A DNA stretch of 64,000 nucleotides from Omphiscola glabra (Eukaryota; Mollusca; Gastropoda; Lymnaeidae), in the NCBI GenBank assembly GCA_964017045.1, contig OZ024809.1:26962618-27026617 (forward strand). Reading direction: 5' to 3'. The translations under genes were made by a program, and so were the position numbers. The notes beneath the pieces were generated by a model. That model ran no database searches. It had not been told where the DNA came from and worked only from the letters and a program-made list of their open reading frames with translations. Shown here piece after piece: positions 27,004-39,000 of the stretch; positions within the stretch are counted from its first letter, which is position 1, and every line of letters begins with the position of its first letter.

Positions 27004-28254
27004 CAGTGTTTCTTTCAGGCATACCTCCGGGGGGGCACTGCCCCCCCCCCCTTGGAGCAAGTCAAGTGCCCCCCCCCCGGGGGAAAATGTGTAAAAAAAA
27101 TAAAATAAAAACTACTCTAAATTTAATTTTTATAAAATTTTTAAAAGTTATTGAAATGTGTGCCTTTAATCGATTACAATTATTGGAACAAATAAAATAT
27201 CGCTTTGTTCGATATATATATTGATGATCCTTAGCGTTCAGGTTAATCTTGTTACAGGATCGCAGAAATCGATTATAAATATGGTATTGTTTTGAAAATT
27301 GGCCGCTCCTGATCATAAGCTAAATCTTACTTTTTCTGATTCGCAGATATCGGTATCTTTTATTTAATTACATTTTGCAGCTGCAAAAGTTGAAAGACTT
27401 TTTAATAACCCTGTATTAAACTACCTTTTCATCGATATAAATGCCTGTAAATTAAATATAGCTCTTGCTAAGAAATAAACATGTGCAATCTGTTTTCAAA
27501 TTATATTGTATAATAGCATCATGCTTTAAAAAATCATTTTTAGCAAACATTTTAATGTAGTAGATTCCATAGATGTATGCTGACATAGATAAAATGAAAA
27601 TTTAAAAATAATAATAATTTTAAAACAAAAAAATAGGAATTTACCGGTTACATACAAATAGTGGACATTTCATCATAATTATTAAATCGAGTGTTTCTAT
27701 TTTTTTAACACAATTTCGGGAACAGAGTAAAATGATTTTTAAAAAAATAGTCTTTATTTATTAAATCCCCTATGACTTTTCTCTGTTAATATAATAATAA
27801 TAAACAATCTTCCCCAGCTGTTTGAACTATTTAAAAAAAAATTATTTTAAGATGATAATCCAGTAGAAAGAATATAATATATATTTAAACAACGAATAAA
27901 ATAAAATCGAGTATTTCGATTATCTTGTAAATGCCATTTTTGGTAGTAAAATCTTAACTAGCATCTCTCCCGTTGCTCTACAGTTAAGTGTTCAATGATG
28001 CGAAACTAAATTTAACTACGGTATGTAAAAAAAAAAATGCATTCTTGCATTTTGAATTTATCAAAAAATTTCCGGGGCCTATAACGTTTTAAGGGGCGAG
28101 TCTAAGCTAAAGAGTATCTCTCGATAAAAAACATACCATAAGGGCTCCCAACTGGACTGAATTAATTTAATATTGTGCTGGTGGAAGAGTTAGTGATGTC
28201 CTGTTATTATCGTTATTTCTAGCGCTTCCCACCCAAGTGTCTGAAATGTTTACA

Positions 28255-29230
28255 TCAGTGGCGCTTCATCCCATTTAGGGCCCTGGCCTGCTCCACCCCA
28301 TTCTTCCATTGGGATCGATCCATCGCTTTACACCTCCACGTGCGAACCCCAACCTTTGTAAGCCCTTCTCTACATCGTCAATCCATTTTATATTGTTGTG
28401 ACTATGGATGGGTATTTGTACAATTGATATAGCTCTTAGTTTGTACGGATTCCCAAAACAAAATTGTCTATCATCGGGTCATATATTTAGCAGGTTCTCT
28501 GCTTTTCTGGTAAGAACCAAGTCTCACTACTGGTCTTGTGACAGTGGTGTATACTGCCTTCTTTGTTCCCTTAGCGAGATTTTTGCTTTGAAGTAGCTTT
28601 TGTAAATCGAAATAAGAACGGTTGCATGCTGTTATTCTTTCTTGCACCTCCGATTGTATTTCCTCTTGCTTATTTATAGTCACCCCTAGATATTTGAAAG
28701 TAGCTACCCTCTCAAAGGCGTAGATGTTCATATTGATGAAGTCATCAGTGCTTATTTCCTGACATTATCATAAATATTGCCTTCGCTTTATTTACATCAA
28801 GACCAGCTTTGACCGTCACATCTTCAATTTCCCTGAAAGTTTTAATAATATCATCAATGCTGTTTCTACCAAGTAGCGCTATATCGTCTGTGTAGGCCAG
28901 GTATTGCAGTGGCTGGCTTTATAAAGTTCCTTATGGTTGTTCTGTACCACCTCTCAGGTGCTCACACGTATGTTTCTACTGCTTTTTTCTAAAGTGATGT
29001 TGAAAATGATACACGGATTTCCTTGTCTGAGGCCCAGATTGATTGGGAACTCCCTCAAGTACTCCCTCTGTACTTTGATTCTACTTTTGTAGTTATCCAT
29101 TGTCATATGTATGAGTCGGGTAAGTTTGTTAAGGACTTCAAGTTCCTGCACAGCATCGTTCATGTATTTCCTGTCTATGCTATCATTACCTGATTTGTAG
29201 TCCACATTTAGTTGGTGTATGTTGATGTAT
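28255..29230 (-). pseudogene. Decayed LINE reverse transcriptase fragment
   Basis: On the minus strand the reading frames, broken by frameshifts, give successive parts of a non-LTR retrotransposon polymerase. They are an RT palm segment with GLRQGNPCIIFNITLEK (29000-29060), the active-site box as AYTDDIALLG (about 28878-28907, where Y/F-A-D-D is usual), FKYLGVTINKQEEIQSEVQ and a C-terminal end KWKNGVEQ-like run ending at a stop at 28255. The Thr in place of Ala in the box and several broken frames mean it is inactive. A second fragment of the same family lies near 62200-62460. Confidence 0.8.
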
Positions 29231-29880
29231 TCTTAGCATTTTTCTACGAGACATCTAACAGTAAATATATGAACGTTTGAAATGCCCCTTCACACATTGT
29301 CTTAAAGATACATTGAATACAGTGCATGATACCCTCACTAGGTAACTCTTGTTACCAGTGAAATATCCGCATCAACACCAGGCACAGAAACATTGCAAAT
29401 CCCATCTACATTCATTGGAGCCATAATGATCAATAAATTTGAACCACAATGCATCACTGCCTTTTGAATTTATTATTTTTAACTAAAGGTGACCCCTGCC
29501 CTCACTTTTGCTCAAACTCTTCGGATTCCTCAATTTCTGCTACCCCCCCCCCCCCCCACACACACTTTTTTTTTTTTCCTTGACGTCGATCAATGTGACT
29601 ACCGGGTTGAATCTAATCTTGTGTCAAATGATTTTCTTCGGCACACCACAACCAGAATGAATTTAGTTTGTGTCTGGCACTGGTCGCCATAATTCCTCCC
29701 CCTGACGCTTGAAAAATTATTTCCCCCTATCAATTGAAAGTCTTATCAAAACATTCGAATCATGTATACTCCAAAATGCACCTTTTGATTGTTAAACAAT
29801 CACACATTTTCTGCTGCCCTACTTCCCGATAAAAATTACTTGCCATGACAGCCAAATTTGGTGCTGATATATACACTGCC

Positions 29881-30221
29881 CAGCGGCGTGCCTAGTGTTA
29901 GCGCCAATCTAGGTGGGTTAACTTTTTTGCCACGCTACCTTTCTCGATAGAAACTCTGCAGATGTCCGAAAATCCCGCCGCTCCATCTAAAGTAAAAATG
30001 ACACCTGGGAAGACCAAATGTTCGCCCCCCCCCCACTTCTGCGTCAATGACGTGAGTCTTTGATGACAGGGGACAAGATTCATTTTTACACCCCCCCCCC
30101 CCCCCGCTAAACTCTGAAACCTATTATTTTCATCCATTAACACTATAGCCCATTAGATGCCCCCACTAGTCTGGCGCCCGGGGACATATGTCCCACCTAC
30201 CACCCCTTAGATACGCCTCTG
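29881..30221. mobile_element. MITE-like element with CAG..GGCGT termini
   Basis: The left end reads CAGCGGCGTGCCTAGTG and the reverse complement of the right end reads CAGAGGCGTATCTAAGG. CAGNGGCGTANCTANGG-type ends are common in hAT-like miniature elements. The interior is non-coding and holds two C-tracts (near 30025 and 30090). An 8-bp target duplication could not be confirmed. A related left end (CAGTGGCGTAGCTAGGG) occurs at 30573. Confidence 0.45.
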
Positions 30222-30297
30222 GCCACTGAAAAACTGGCACTGCCCCCCCGAACGTCAAAAGTGCCTCCTCGGGGGAAAATTTCTGAAAGAAACACTG

Positions 30298-30370
30298 ACC
30301 TTACTGTGTCTTACTAATTTCCTATTGTGCTAACCTGATTGCAGTCTACCCTATTATTACTTTTAATAAG
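30298..30370. repeat. Right half of dispersed repeat X
   Basis: This segment contains GTGCTAACCTGATTGCAG and TCTACCCTATTATTAC, matching CTGCTAACCTGATTGCAG and CTCTCCCCCTTATTACC near 44680. It continues the copy interrupted at 27003. Confidence 0.6.
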
Positions 30371-30789
30371 ACATACAGTCGCTAAGACTATCAAATCAAA
30401 ACTGGTTCTCCAGGTAGATGGGAATCATTAACGTTGGGTGGGGATTATTGGTGACTTCTCTAAGAGAAGGAAAACTCCGATAGCAAACCACTGAGTGTAC
30501 CTTCCCTGTATAAGCGTACATACAAAAATAAATAAATAATAAACTCAACAACAAAGGATAATATTTTGGCTGCAGTGGCGTAGCTAGGGTTGGTGCAAGG
30601 GGCGAATCAAAGTTTTTGCCACCCCTCCCCAAGACAAAAAAACGTAGCAATATGCCAAAATTACCGCACCTTCAATATAAAAGAAATGTGTTTGACCACC
30701 CCACTTTTCCTACGCCCTACGCCATTGTTTGGGAGCCTCAAAATTATATTCATCATAGAATAGTTTATGATGGAAGAGAAAGAGCAGCA

Positions 30790-31400
30790 TCTACTCCATC
30801 AAAAGAAAAGAAAAAAAAACTGTCCAATGCTTTCGACACTGTAAGAAGAGATGTTCTTTGGAACATCTTGGCAAAGTATGTATGCCTAACCCCAGCAAAA
30901 TTTTATCAACTGCATAACAATTCCATTATAACATGTTGGCCAGATTTTATGTTTGTCAATTACTGTGACTAATCTTAAATCATTGCCTGACCAGAGGCCG
31001 AGATGCAACACGGCGTTGTGAAATTCTCCAATGCATGAACACCCACTTCGGTCTCTCAATTAATTGCGAAAAAATACTGACGGCTTTCATCCTTTCTTGC
31101 ACAGCTCAGATCCAGGAAAGTATTGCGCTGAGCCCAACATTAATTTAAAGTCAATTGCCTCCCGAAGCGTCACCAGCGACTAGTATAAGGTGAACCTTTG
31201 CACAGCCAGAACCAGCGCAGCCTACGGCTACGAGAAAATATCCAATAATGTTTGGTCTAGACTCTTTAGAAAGCACAAGCACCATCTAAACTAAAAGTAT
31301 ACTGCGAGGCTGTGCTTCCTACGCTACTCCATAGTGCGAAACGTGAGTCTATCAACGCCATACAAAAAGCTGACGCCGAACCATACATATATAAGCTACC
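30790..31400 (+). pseudogene. Decayed LINE reverse transcriptase fragment, plus strand
   Basis: The frame opens with SNAFDTVRRDVLWNILAKY, the RT motif containing the first catalytic Asp region of non-LTR polymerases. A frame-shifted piece similar to CMNTHFGLSINCEK follows, then remnants of the C-terminal domain. Several stops and shifts make it a pseudogene. The order resembles the better kept copy at 50640-51955, and they are probably the same clade. It begins next to a CAGTGGCGTAGCTAGGG terminus at 30573, so the LINE may have landed in another element. Confidence 0.6.
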
Positions 31401-32227
31401 AAAAATTATTTTGATTAACTATGACTACTATATTATATTGTTGTTGAATTGATATTTAAACTTTAAAAATTCAGTTCTTAGAATACTTTAAACAAAAAAA
31501 AATTATTGTCCTAGATCGGTGATGAAGCTAAGGTTAGTGCCGCCAGAGACAGGCCAAAATTGTTACCGCCCTTTCCTAAAAAAATTAATTTAAAAATCTG
31601 TAGATGGTCAAATCGCAGCCTTTCAATAAATTATAGAAAAATACCCCCCCCCCCCCGGGCCACAACCTTCCTACACCAGTGCCCTATATATTGCTATGAC
31701 AGGGCATTGTGTATATTTGGTCAATACGATACATAAGCAATATATTATAGCGCAGTTTATTCTTAATTTTAAAATTCAAAATCGAAGTGCCGGTACACAT
31801 AGCTTAAGTAGAGAAGAGACAAGTAAGTCTGTGGCCGACATCAAGTCCACAGTAGTCATTCTTAAATTATTACTTAATTTAAATACACTATCTTCTGTTT
31901 CAATGTTTGAACATTTAAAAGTTGATAAAGACAGAAAAATCGAATAAACTATTATTTATTTTTTAAACACGTTTTTTGTTTTTAAGTTAAATTTTAAACC
32001 TTCCGGCAGGTTGAGAACCACTGGACTAGATTCCGCTGAGCTATAGGTACTAAGCGATTACGTCTGTTCTAACCAGACGTCATAAGGATGTAACCCAAGA
32101 GACCACCTTTACAAATTATGACAGACACTATTTGGTTTCAGTACATATTGCTTCCTCCATGACCATCAGTGCCAAATTTATTGATGCTATTTTGATAATC
32201 TTATTTCGCTACCATCTGAGAGAACAT

Positions 32228-32512
32228 TGGTGCTGGTCCACAATTATGTAGCATGGTGCTGGTCCACCATTGTGTAGCCTGTGGCTGCTGGTCCACCATT
32301 GTGTAGCCTGGTGCTGCTGGTTCACTATTGTGTAGCCTGGTGCTGGTCCACCATTTGTGTAGCCTGGTGCTGGTCCACCATTTGTGTAGCCTGGTGCTGG
32401 TCCTCCATTGTGTAGCCTGGTGCTGGTCCACCATTTGTGTAGCCTGGTGCTGGTCCACCATTGTGTAGCCTGGTGCTGTTCCACCATTAGGCAGCCTGGT
32501 GCTGGTCCACAA
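32228..32512. repeat. 26-27-bp minisatellite, about 10 units
   Basis: Units read TGTGTAGCCTGGTGC followed by TGGTCCACCAT, with indels of 1-3 bases. Overlapping minus-strand frames of 92 and 110 codons with repeated GGPAPGYTN-like peptides are a by-product of the repeat, and their frame shifts at each 27-bp unit. No gene is called. Confidence 0.9.
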
Positions 32513-32904
32513 CTTTACGTTTAAGCACTGCACTTTCCTTAAAAGTAAGATTAATGAGCTTTGATACGGTACCGTACTTGATTATATTTTCCCCACAGTT
32601 ACCGGTATGTTTTTGTACAGCACATTTATAAAAAATCATGTTTCTATGCACTGTATCTGTGTGCAGGATATATGTTTTGGATTTGAGATAGACTGCTGGA
32701 AAGTTTTGAAATCATTAAAGGTCGTCCATTAATTATGTCAACAAAACAGGGGTGGGGGGATGTTTGACAATTGTTGACAAGGGGTGGGGTAGATTAGTTG
32801 ACGTCAACAATCAAGTTTTCTCTTTTAATATTAAAAATTTACTGGCTATTACATTATTTTAACAAATTTAAGGAGTTTAATGATTCTGTTTGTCGCAAAT
32901 GACT

Positions 32905-33766
32905 AGGGGGCTGTCCATTAATTATATCAACAAAATTTTTGCGATTTTTACCTCCCCCCTCCCCCTTGTCAACAACTTGTCAAACTTCCAGAGACCCCCC
33001 CCCCCCATAAAATTACGTCAACATTTGATTATCCCCCCCCCCCCCAAATAAAAATAAAATTAAAAAAAAAATATTTTAAATGTAACACAACGAGTTAATG
33101 GTACTCAGTCACATGACTGTATTTTTATTCCTATGCACGGTGGCGGAGTAATTTAATCATATAGGATGAGAATAAGAGGAACTAGTTTTTGTGGCGAATG
33201 AGTAGATCATGTTTTAAGGAGTGGGTGAGGACGACGCCATATTGTGAGAGTGCACGGTTTTGGTTAGAGAGAGAAGGACGTCGCCATTTTTCACTGTCAT
33301 GTAAATTCATGGATTAAGGAATATTAAAGTGTACCATATTTCGTATAATCAAGAACCATATTTGTAATGTGCATAATAAAGTACTGTGTGATATATATAT
33401 ACTCGGACCTATTTGATTCGTATGACAGAGTGAGGCTGTGGCAAATTTAAGGATGACAGTAGTAGCTGCAAGTAAGGACCACACACATTAAGTATTAATT
33501 AACTTACTGAAAGTACAATTACTATCAGTAATGTTACATTAAATAGACTAGTTTACAACTACAACAAGAAAGTGGATAAAAGTAAAATGTTTAGAAAAAA
33601 AATTAATAAACTTTTAACTTATGAAATTACATTTATTAAAAAAAAAGTAACATTGTTGACGTCAACTTTTCTTGACCTCCCCCCCTCCCCTTTGTCAACA
33701 ATTGTCAAAAATTTGCAGACCCCCCCTCCCCCCTATTTTGTTGACATAATTAATGGACAGCCCCTA
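32905..33766. mobile_element. Inner element with matching ~32-bp terminal inverted repeats
   Basis: The left end GGGGCTGTCCATTAATTA and the right end, reverse complement GGGGCTGTCCATTAATTA, are the same for at least 18 bases and continue as TATCAACAAAAT versus TGTCAACAAAAT. Both sides have TAG immediately outside, compatible with a 3-bp duplication. The 0.86-kb interior shows no transposase. It is more recent than the outer copy because its ends are better preserved. Confidence 0.65.
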
Positions 33767-34049
33767 GGGCGGTACGTTTGCGATCATGTTGGAGGTATAA
33801 AACAAGGACAAGGTTCAAGTGTCATTTGCAGTCAAGATAAATGCGAATACGATATTTTGAGAATTAGGGGAAAGTAAAGTGAGTAACAATAATAACATCG
33901 CTGCTTGAACGGATTTGCAAAATCTGTACCATCTATTTTGCATCACAAGTCATGTTGAAATAGCACGTTCAACAGCACCGGCATTGCATAAGAAGCGACC
34001 ACCTGCTCCTGAACAAAAAAGGATTTGACTAATGCAAGTACTAGCTGCC

Positions 34050-34357
34050 TCCCCCCGGGATTCCGGTCGACAAGTCTGAGGTGTTTTGACGATTTGAAAG
34101 CGTTGGCCACCGGACCCCCTCAACCTTAACCCGGGGAACACGACCATCATTGCGTGTCCCGCGTGGGCAGACAAAGGCATGCATGGTACCTGCCGGAATT
34201 AAACAGTTCCTACAGGACTGCCAGCTGTGATGTTTTCACAGTTGGAGGAAAAGGCAGAGACAGGGTAGGAATCATGATTACAAGAGGGGTGCTTTGGGGA
34301 GGACATAAGGAGCAATAGCTCGACGGCCCGCTGACGCCATTTCCTAATGTGACATTT
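34050..34357 (+). mobile_element. SINE-like insertion with a 15-bp target duplication
   Basis: Direct repeats CAAGTACTAGCTGCC (34035-34049) and CAAGTACTAGCAGCC (34358-34372) flank a 308-bp GC-richer block. This is the length of duplication made by LINE-driven insertion. The final ~60 bp (GGACATAAGGAGCAATAGC, TCGACGGCCCGCTGACGCC, ATTTCCTAATGTGACATTTC) matches the end of the GC-rich insert at 11952-12380. The upstream part contains CCCGGGATTCCGGTCGACAA and has no clear Pol III boxes. Confidence 0.7.
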
Positions 34358-34372
34358 CAAGTACTAGCAGCC

Positions 34373-34528
34373 AGGTGACAGAGAGAGCTTATGGCAATCA
34401 TTGCTCACACCGACCATGCTTCTATTTTAAGTAGATGAGGATGATGTTGACTTGTCTGGTATATCAGTTCTGCAAGAGGTAGAGCAACGCCTGGCTTCTC
34501 CATGGGAAGATGATAGCAGCTAGAAACT
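34373..34528 (+). pseudogene. Remnant of a transposon-borne DNA-binding protein (tentative)
   Basis: Reading across the SINE insertion, the frame gives KKRPPAPEQKRI before it and RQRELMAIIAHTDHAS after it. After one frameshift it gives DEDDVDLSGISVLQEVEQRL and a stop at about 34522. The style resembles the tail of Myb/MADF-type accessory proteins carried by some DNA transposons. No catalytic domain is seen and the call is tentative. Confidence 0.3.
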
Positions 34529-34994
34529 ATGATACAATTGTCAGCTCTACTGACAATAATCTTATTTATATTTTTCCACGAACAATGATATTTCGTTTTA
34601 CTTTAACAACCTTTTCACCGATTCTGCATTGTACAAACTTTTTAACTTGTTGATTCACAAGCTAAAGATGCAATAAAATGTTTTTCCTACAATTTTGTGT
34701 TATTAAAGTAGATCAGTACAAAGTAAATTGTATTTATATATTTATTTTTATTGTAATTCATTGAGGGTGGTTATTAAAATGTTGACATAATTACTTAAAA
34801 AGAGGGGGGGGGGTATTGAAAGTTCGACAGGTGTTGACAAGATGGAGAGGAAAGGGGGGAGGGGGGGTTTGGAAATTGCTTAAAATTTTTTAACGTAATT
34901 AATGGACGCCCCCCTTAGGGGGGTGCAGCACTGCAAATAGGTTAAGAACTACCAGTCTACCTCCTTAAAGGTTTACGTCATTAAAAAGAAATGG

Positions 34995-35101
34995 TGAGCA
35001 CTTTTCTCTTGTCCCACCAATATTTGTCTTGAGCACTTTTCTCTTGTCCCACCAATATTTGTCTTGAGCACTTTTATCTTGTATCACCAATATTTGTCTT
35101 A
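34995..35101. repeat. 35-bp tandem repeat, three units
   Basis: Three copies of GAGCACTTTTCTCTTG followed by TCCCACCAATATTTGTCTT lie just downstream of the proposed STAG 3' end. They are nearly the same as one another. Confidence 0.85.
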
Positions 35102-35989
35102 AGTCTGGGTACGATTTATGTCGTACATGAAATGTATAATATACACAGTTCCATCAAAATTGAGGCAGGTTCTTCAAAGTATGTACCCATGTCCATTAAT
35201 ATAAGAATGCCCCATACAAAACAAAGACAGGAGAGAAAGATATGAAACAAGTTTAGGATGATAGATTATATTTTGTTTTTATTACATTAAAAAACTAACA
35301 TTATAATACACTGAATAATAGAAAAAAAAAACACCTGGGAATGTGTAACGAGTATTAAATTATTAATAAAAATAAATTCAAAATAATTAGGCCCGAAGTT
35401 CAAACTTTTGAACTAAATTAATTATGTGATTCTAAGACCAAATCAACACAACAAAGTCACAATACTGGTAAATAGAGACAGATAAGACAATTAATCACAT
35501 TTAAAGTAATTTTAAAATCAATCCTGGCAGAGGCAGGCTATCCTAGACAAGACAATAGTTAGATGCCTGGTTGGCTCTTGGTTTTTACTGAGTAAAGATG
35601 AAAACAATGTTTCCCACAGTAAGTTTTTATTATAGCAAGTCAACTATTGTGTTTTGTTTCTTTTTTGTATTGATAGTACGGCTTTAAATTTTTCTAGTGT
35701 TAAATCTGTTGAGTTGTAAACACAGTCCACCCCTTAGAAATTAAAAAGAAGTGGTCTTATTTGTAGCAGGAGAAGAAAAGGACACCTTCTCTGGGGAAAA
35801 AGACCAAATATTTTTTTATTTTTTTTGGTTGTATTATATTAAATCATAATAAAAAATACAAAAGACCTTTTTAATAAATAAGAAGTTTGATAAAGACAAT
35901 AAGTTTGATGAAGACAATAAGTTTAAAGGGGTAAATGTGAATCCCGTCTTGTTTCAACTTGCTTGAAGAAGCAGTCATGCATAACGAGC
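35102..35989 (-). other. Probable 3' UTR and downstream flank of STAG
   Basis: This AT-rich DNA follows the proposed last STAG codon (stop at 35990-35992). It includes several TTTATT/ATTTATT sequences that read AATAAA on the minus strand (for example near 35870) but no coding exon. The cleavage site cannot be chosen from sequence alone. Confidence 0.35.
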
Positions 35990-36019
35990 TCAGTATCCTT
36001 GGTGGCTGCTCATGTCAGA
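35990..36019 (-). other. STAG: Proposed last STAG coding exon (10 codons)
   Basis: After the exon at 41253-41363, which ends in phase 0 (YIDDGS), no stop is available before its good donor GTAAGT. The best downstream acceptor found is TTGTTTTGTCTCTGCACAG, which opens SDMSSHQGY and a TGA. This needs a 5.2-kb intron full of repeats. Another terminal exon inside that intron cannot be excluded. Confidence 0.5.
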
Positions 36020-39000
36020 CTGTGCAGAGACAAAACAAACAATATTCAAACAAGTTAGTTACAGTTTGTTTACAAACAGTTTGTATGCCTTGATGAAAAT
36101 GAATGCCCTTTTCACTCTTTGTATAAGAAGCTTTAAACCAATTAAAAATTGTGTCCCATATTACTAAAATGGGATTTAGGATTACATTTTTGGTATACTT
36201 CACAACCCAACGAGAAAGTCAGTAGTGATTTTACTGTTCTAATCTTATCACATATGGTACCCATAACTTTGCAGAAGAACAAATAATGAAATAATGGGTA
36301 GCCTTGTTTTGTAATTGTATTTCTCCGTATCGGTTATGTGCAAAATTTATCGGTACCAGTAGAATACATTATTGCAGCGGTGGCCAAACCGCGGCTCGAG
36401 AGCCACATGCAGCTCTTCTGTGTTCACATTGCGGCTCGCAAAAAATTTATGAAATTAAAACTTTTCGTTTGAAATATATATATATATATATATAAAAAAT
36501 AAATGAAAGTTTAAAAAAAAATATCTTGACTTAAACAAAAGGTTGAAAATAATTTGGGATTGATTAAAATTTTAAAAGTTGAAGGGAGCGATTGGTTTCT
36601 GATTTGTTGGTGATGTGAACTGTTAAATTTCTGGTTCCGGGAAAAATCCACATTTCAAAGTATTGACCATTACTGTTAGTCCTACTAAAGTTATTAACTT
36701 ATTATTTAAAAGTTTAAATCAAATAGGGCAACAAATTGCAGGAAACGAAAATATAAAGAAGAAAATAGAAGTTTTCTACCAGAATGGGAAGAGGACTTTG
36801 CATTTATTGATAAAGACGGTAGGCCAATTTGCCTCATCTGCCAAACACCGCTAGCAAATTACAAAGCTAGCAATTTGAAGCGACACTATGAAAAAAGTCA
36901 TGAAACTGTAACGCATATATTTCTTCAACATACGGTTAGGGTCAAAACAATTGAAATGGTTAAATCATTAAATTGGAATAAAAAGTAATTTTTAAAAATA
37001 AATCACAAAAGGAATTTTTCATTGAGAGTGGGGTCGTGACCCATAGTGCTTCAATGCGGCTCTCAACAATTTAAAAAAAAAAAAAAATGGCTCTCAGTTA
37101 CTACATGTCTGGCCACCCCTGCTCTATTGTCTTTATAACTAATGTTATATAAATTGAATACATAATTATATTATATATGAAATAAAACTAAATGGGTAAA
37201 TGCTGTTGTTCAGTATTAGCTTAATTAACAGACACATCACTTGTGAACTCATCTTTGGATAACTGTTCGCAAGCAACACTTAGTGTAATAACAGAACATT
37301 TAAGCCAGGAGGACACAGATAGAGATGAACTCATGCTTAACACAGAGAGAATGGGGAGGGGAAGGGGATGCCACACCAAATCTGCTGCTTGATCCATTTA
37401 GGTTGCTAAGACCAAAAAAGCTGCCCACACCAACAGAGCATCCCATTGGTTAATCTTGACAGAGCATCCCGTTGGTTAATCTTGACAGAGCATACCATTG
37501 GTTAATCTTGACAGAGCATCACATTGGTTAATCTTCAAACATTTGACAAGATTGATGAGTTTCAACCATGTTGCCTGGGTCAGAGAAGTGTGTCTGAACT
37601 TCTTAGGGGCTGGAGCTTCATATATATTGTGGCCTTGCATAGTATGAAACAGAGCATTCACCACCCAAAACCGTCATGGAATTTGACCTGGGGGCAGGCT
37701 TCTCTACCCACCGTTAAACCAGGTTAAGATGGGGAACCACAATTTGTGCTTTTTTTTTTATTAGTGCAATAATTTATTTCCCGGGACCCTAGAATATTAT
37801 TATGCTATAAATTATATATTACAGGAAAGGGGATTTTATTCTCTATATCCTGGTAGATTTGCAATTCTACATCTTTAAAGGATATTGTAATATCAATCAA
37901 TTTAGAGCATCACGGGTGCATATTTATCACCTTGTCCTAGTGGTTAATCTATTTTTACCCCAAGAGCCCTTTTAGATTCCATTGCTATGAGGGAGTCCCT
38001 TAGACCTACCCTATGTTTTACATGTTATTAGTGTTTAGATGTTTCCTGAAGTGGTCACAGAGCCCCTTAGAAGTTCACAGGTTGGGAACCACTGCCTTAG
38101 CCAAACCCATTCCAGAAGAATAATGACCCATTTTAAAAGGATTGCATGACAATGCCACCAGTCATTTGCTACAGGCTGGGACACATGACTTGAACATTCT
38201 ATACAAGTTGAACTTACTTTAATACTACTTCCTCCCCACGTTCCCCCTGCCCCTAGGCCCTTGTTGTCAAGCCTGTCCCTGTACACAACAACCCCACCTG
38301 AGCACTTGGGAGGGGGAGGAAGAGAGGTGTCAATAAAAAATATAAAATGAATGTTTCCAAAACAAAGCATGAGTGGATCCATATAATATAAGGAACACCG
38401 AGCACATATAATATTATGGAACAAATTCAAAACAAAAATAGAAACACTGACACTAGTAATAAACTGATTCTATTTCTATGTGCCAGGTTTAAATGGGGCG
38501 GCCGATGTGTGTGGCCACAATGCATCTTGAAAAATATGTAAAATATTTAATTTAAAGATTGAAAATTCAATAAAAGTATAATAATAAAGTTTTCTTGAAG
38601 TTTTATAAAAATCAAAATAAAATGTTTTTTCTGCAACTTAATTTTTTATCATTATATATTTAACTTATTTATACAAATAAAATATCTGCTGTTCTAATAA
38701 AATAAAAGTGTATGAATATGTTGGACTTTTTGGCAGATGTCTTTGTTTTGTTGGCAGATGGGAGCATTTTGTCTAGTTGGCCAACACTTGCTGTATAGTA
38801 ACTGCAGTTAATTTAAGACATGTAGATCAAATATAACTATGTTTAGTGAATGCTTAAAAAATACCAACAACCAAACAAGGGGGTTAGGCAGGAAACATTC
38901 CACAGATAGACATTAGGTAGAACGTAAACAGAAAGGTATGGTAACTTACTTAACGCAATCAAACGGTTTTGTTTGTAATCATTTAAAAACATATCTCATC

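Larger units (their letters stand above)
27004..30297. mobile_element. hAT-type DNA transposon remnant, 3.3 kb, with nested insertions
   Basis: The ends are inverted: CAGTGTTTCTTTCAG at 27004, and its reverse complement CTGAAAGAAACACTG ending at 30297. Flanking 8-mers GGCTTACT (26996-27003) and ACCTTACT (30298-30305) match at six of eight positions, as expected for an old 8-bp hAT duplication. C/G homopolymer runs lie just inside both ends. No transposase frame is visible. Instead the interior holds a minus-strand LINE fragment (28255-29230), a MITE-like segment (29881-30221) and low-complexity DNA. Confidence 0.65.
32717..34913. mobile_element. DNA transposon remnant with GTCCATTAATTA-type inverted ends
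   Basis: The left end is AGGTCGTCCATTAATTATG at 32717. The reverse complement of the right end near 34913 is AGGGGGGCGTCCATTAATTA. Inner motifs TTGACAAGGGG and GTTGACAAGATGG are also mirrored. Flanks are TAA on the left and TAG on the right, suggesting a 3-bp target. The interior holds a second, shorter element with the same ends (32905-33766), a SINE (34050-34357) and an exon-like frame ending EVEQRLASPWEDDSS. The superfamily is uncertain; PIF/Harbinger-like or ISL2EU-like are options. Confidence 0.5.

Noticed and set aside
30573..31683. A single 1.1-kb element bounded by CAGTGGCGTAGCTAGGG and CCTACACCAGTG
   Set aside because: The ends are only loosely similar, and the outside 8-mers (TTTGGCTG and CCCTATAT) do not match, so the boundaries are not supported.
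32201..32533. Minus-strand frames of 92-110 codons with repeated GGPAPGYTN-like peptides
   Set aside because: They are the product of a 26-27-bp minisatellite. The repeat frame shifts between units and there is no flanking gene structure.
33118..33426. Solo LTR (TG...CA ends, internal AATAAA)
   Set aside because: No matching 5-bp target duplication and no second copy in the window. It lies inside the inner inverted-end element.
38035..38100. Another SPIN-like element ending CAGGTTGGGAACCACTG
   Set aside because: Only one hAT-like end was found; no left end, internal motifs or 8-bp duplication.
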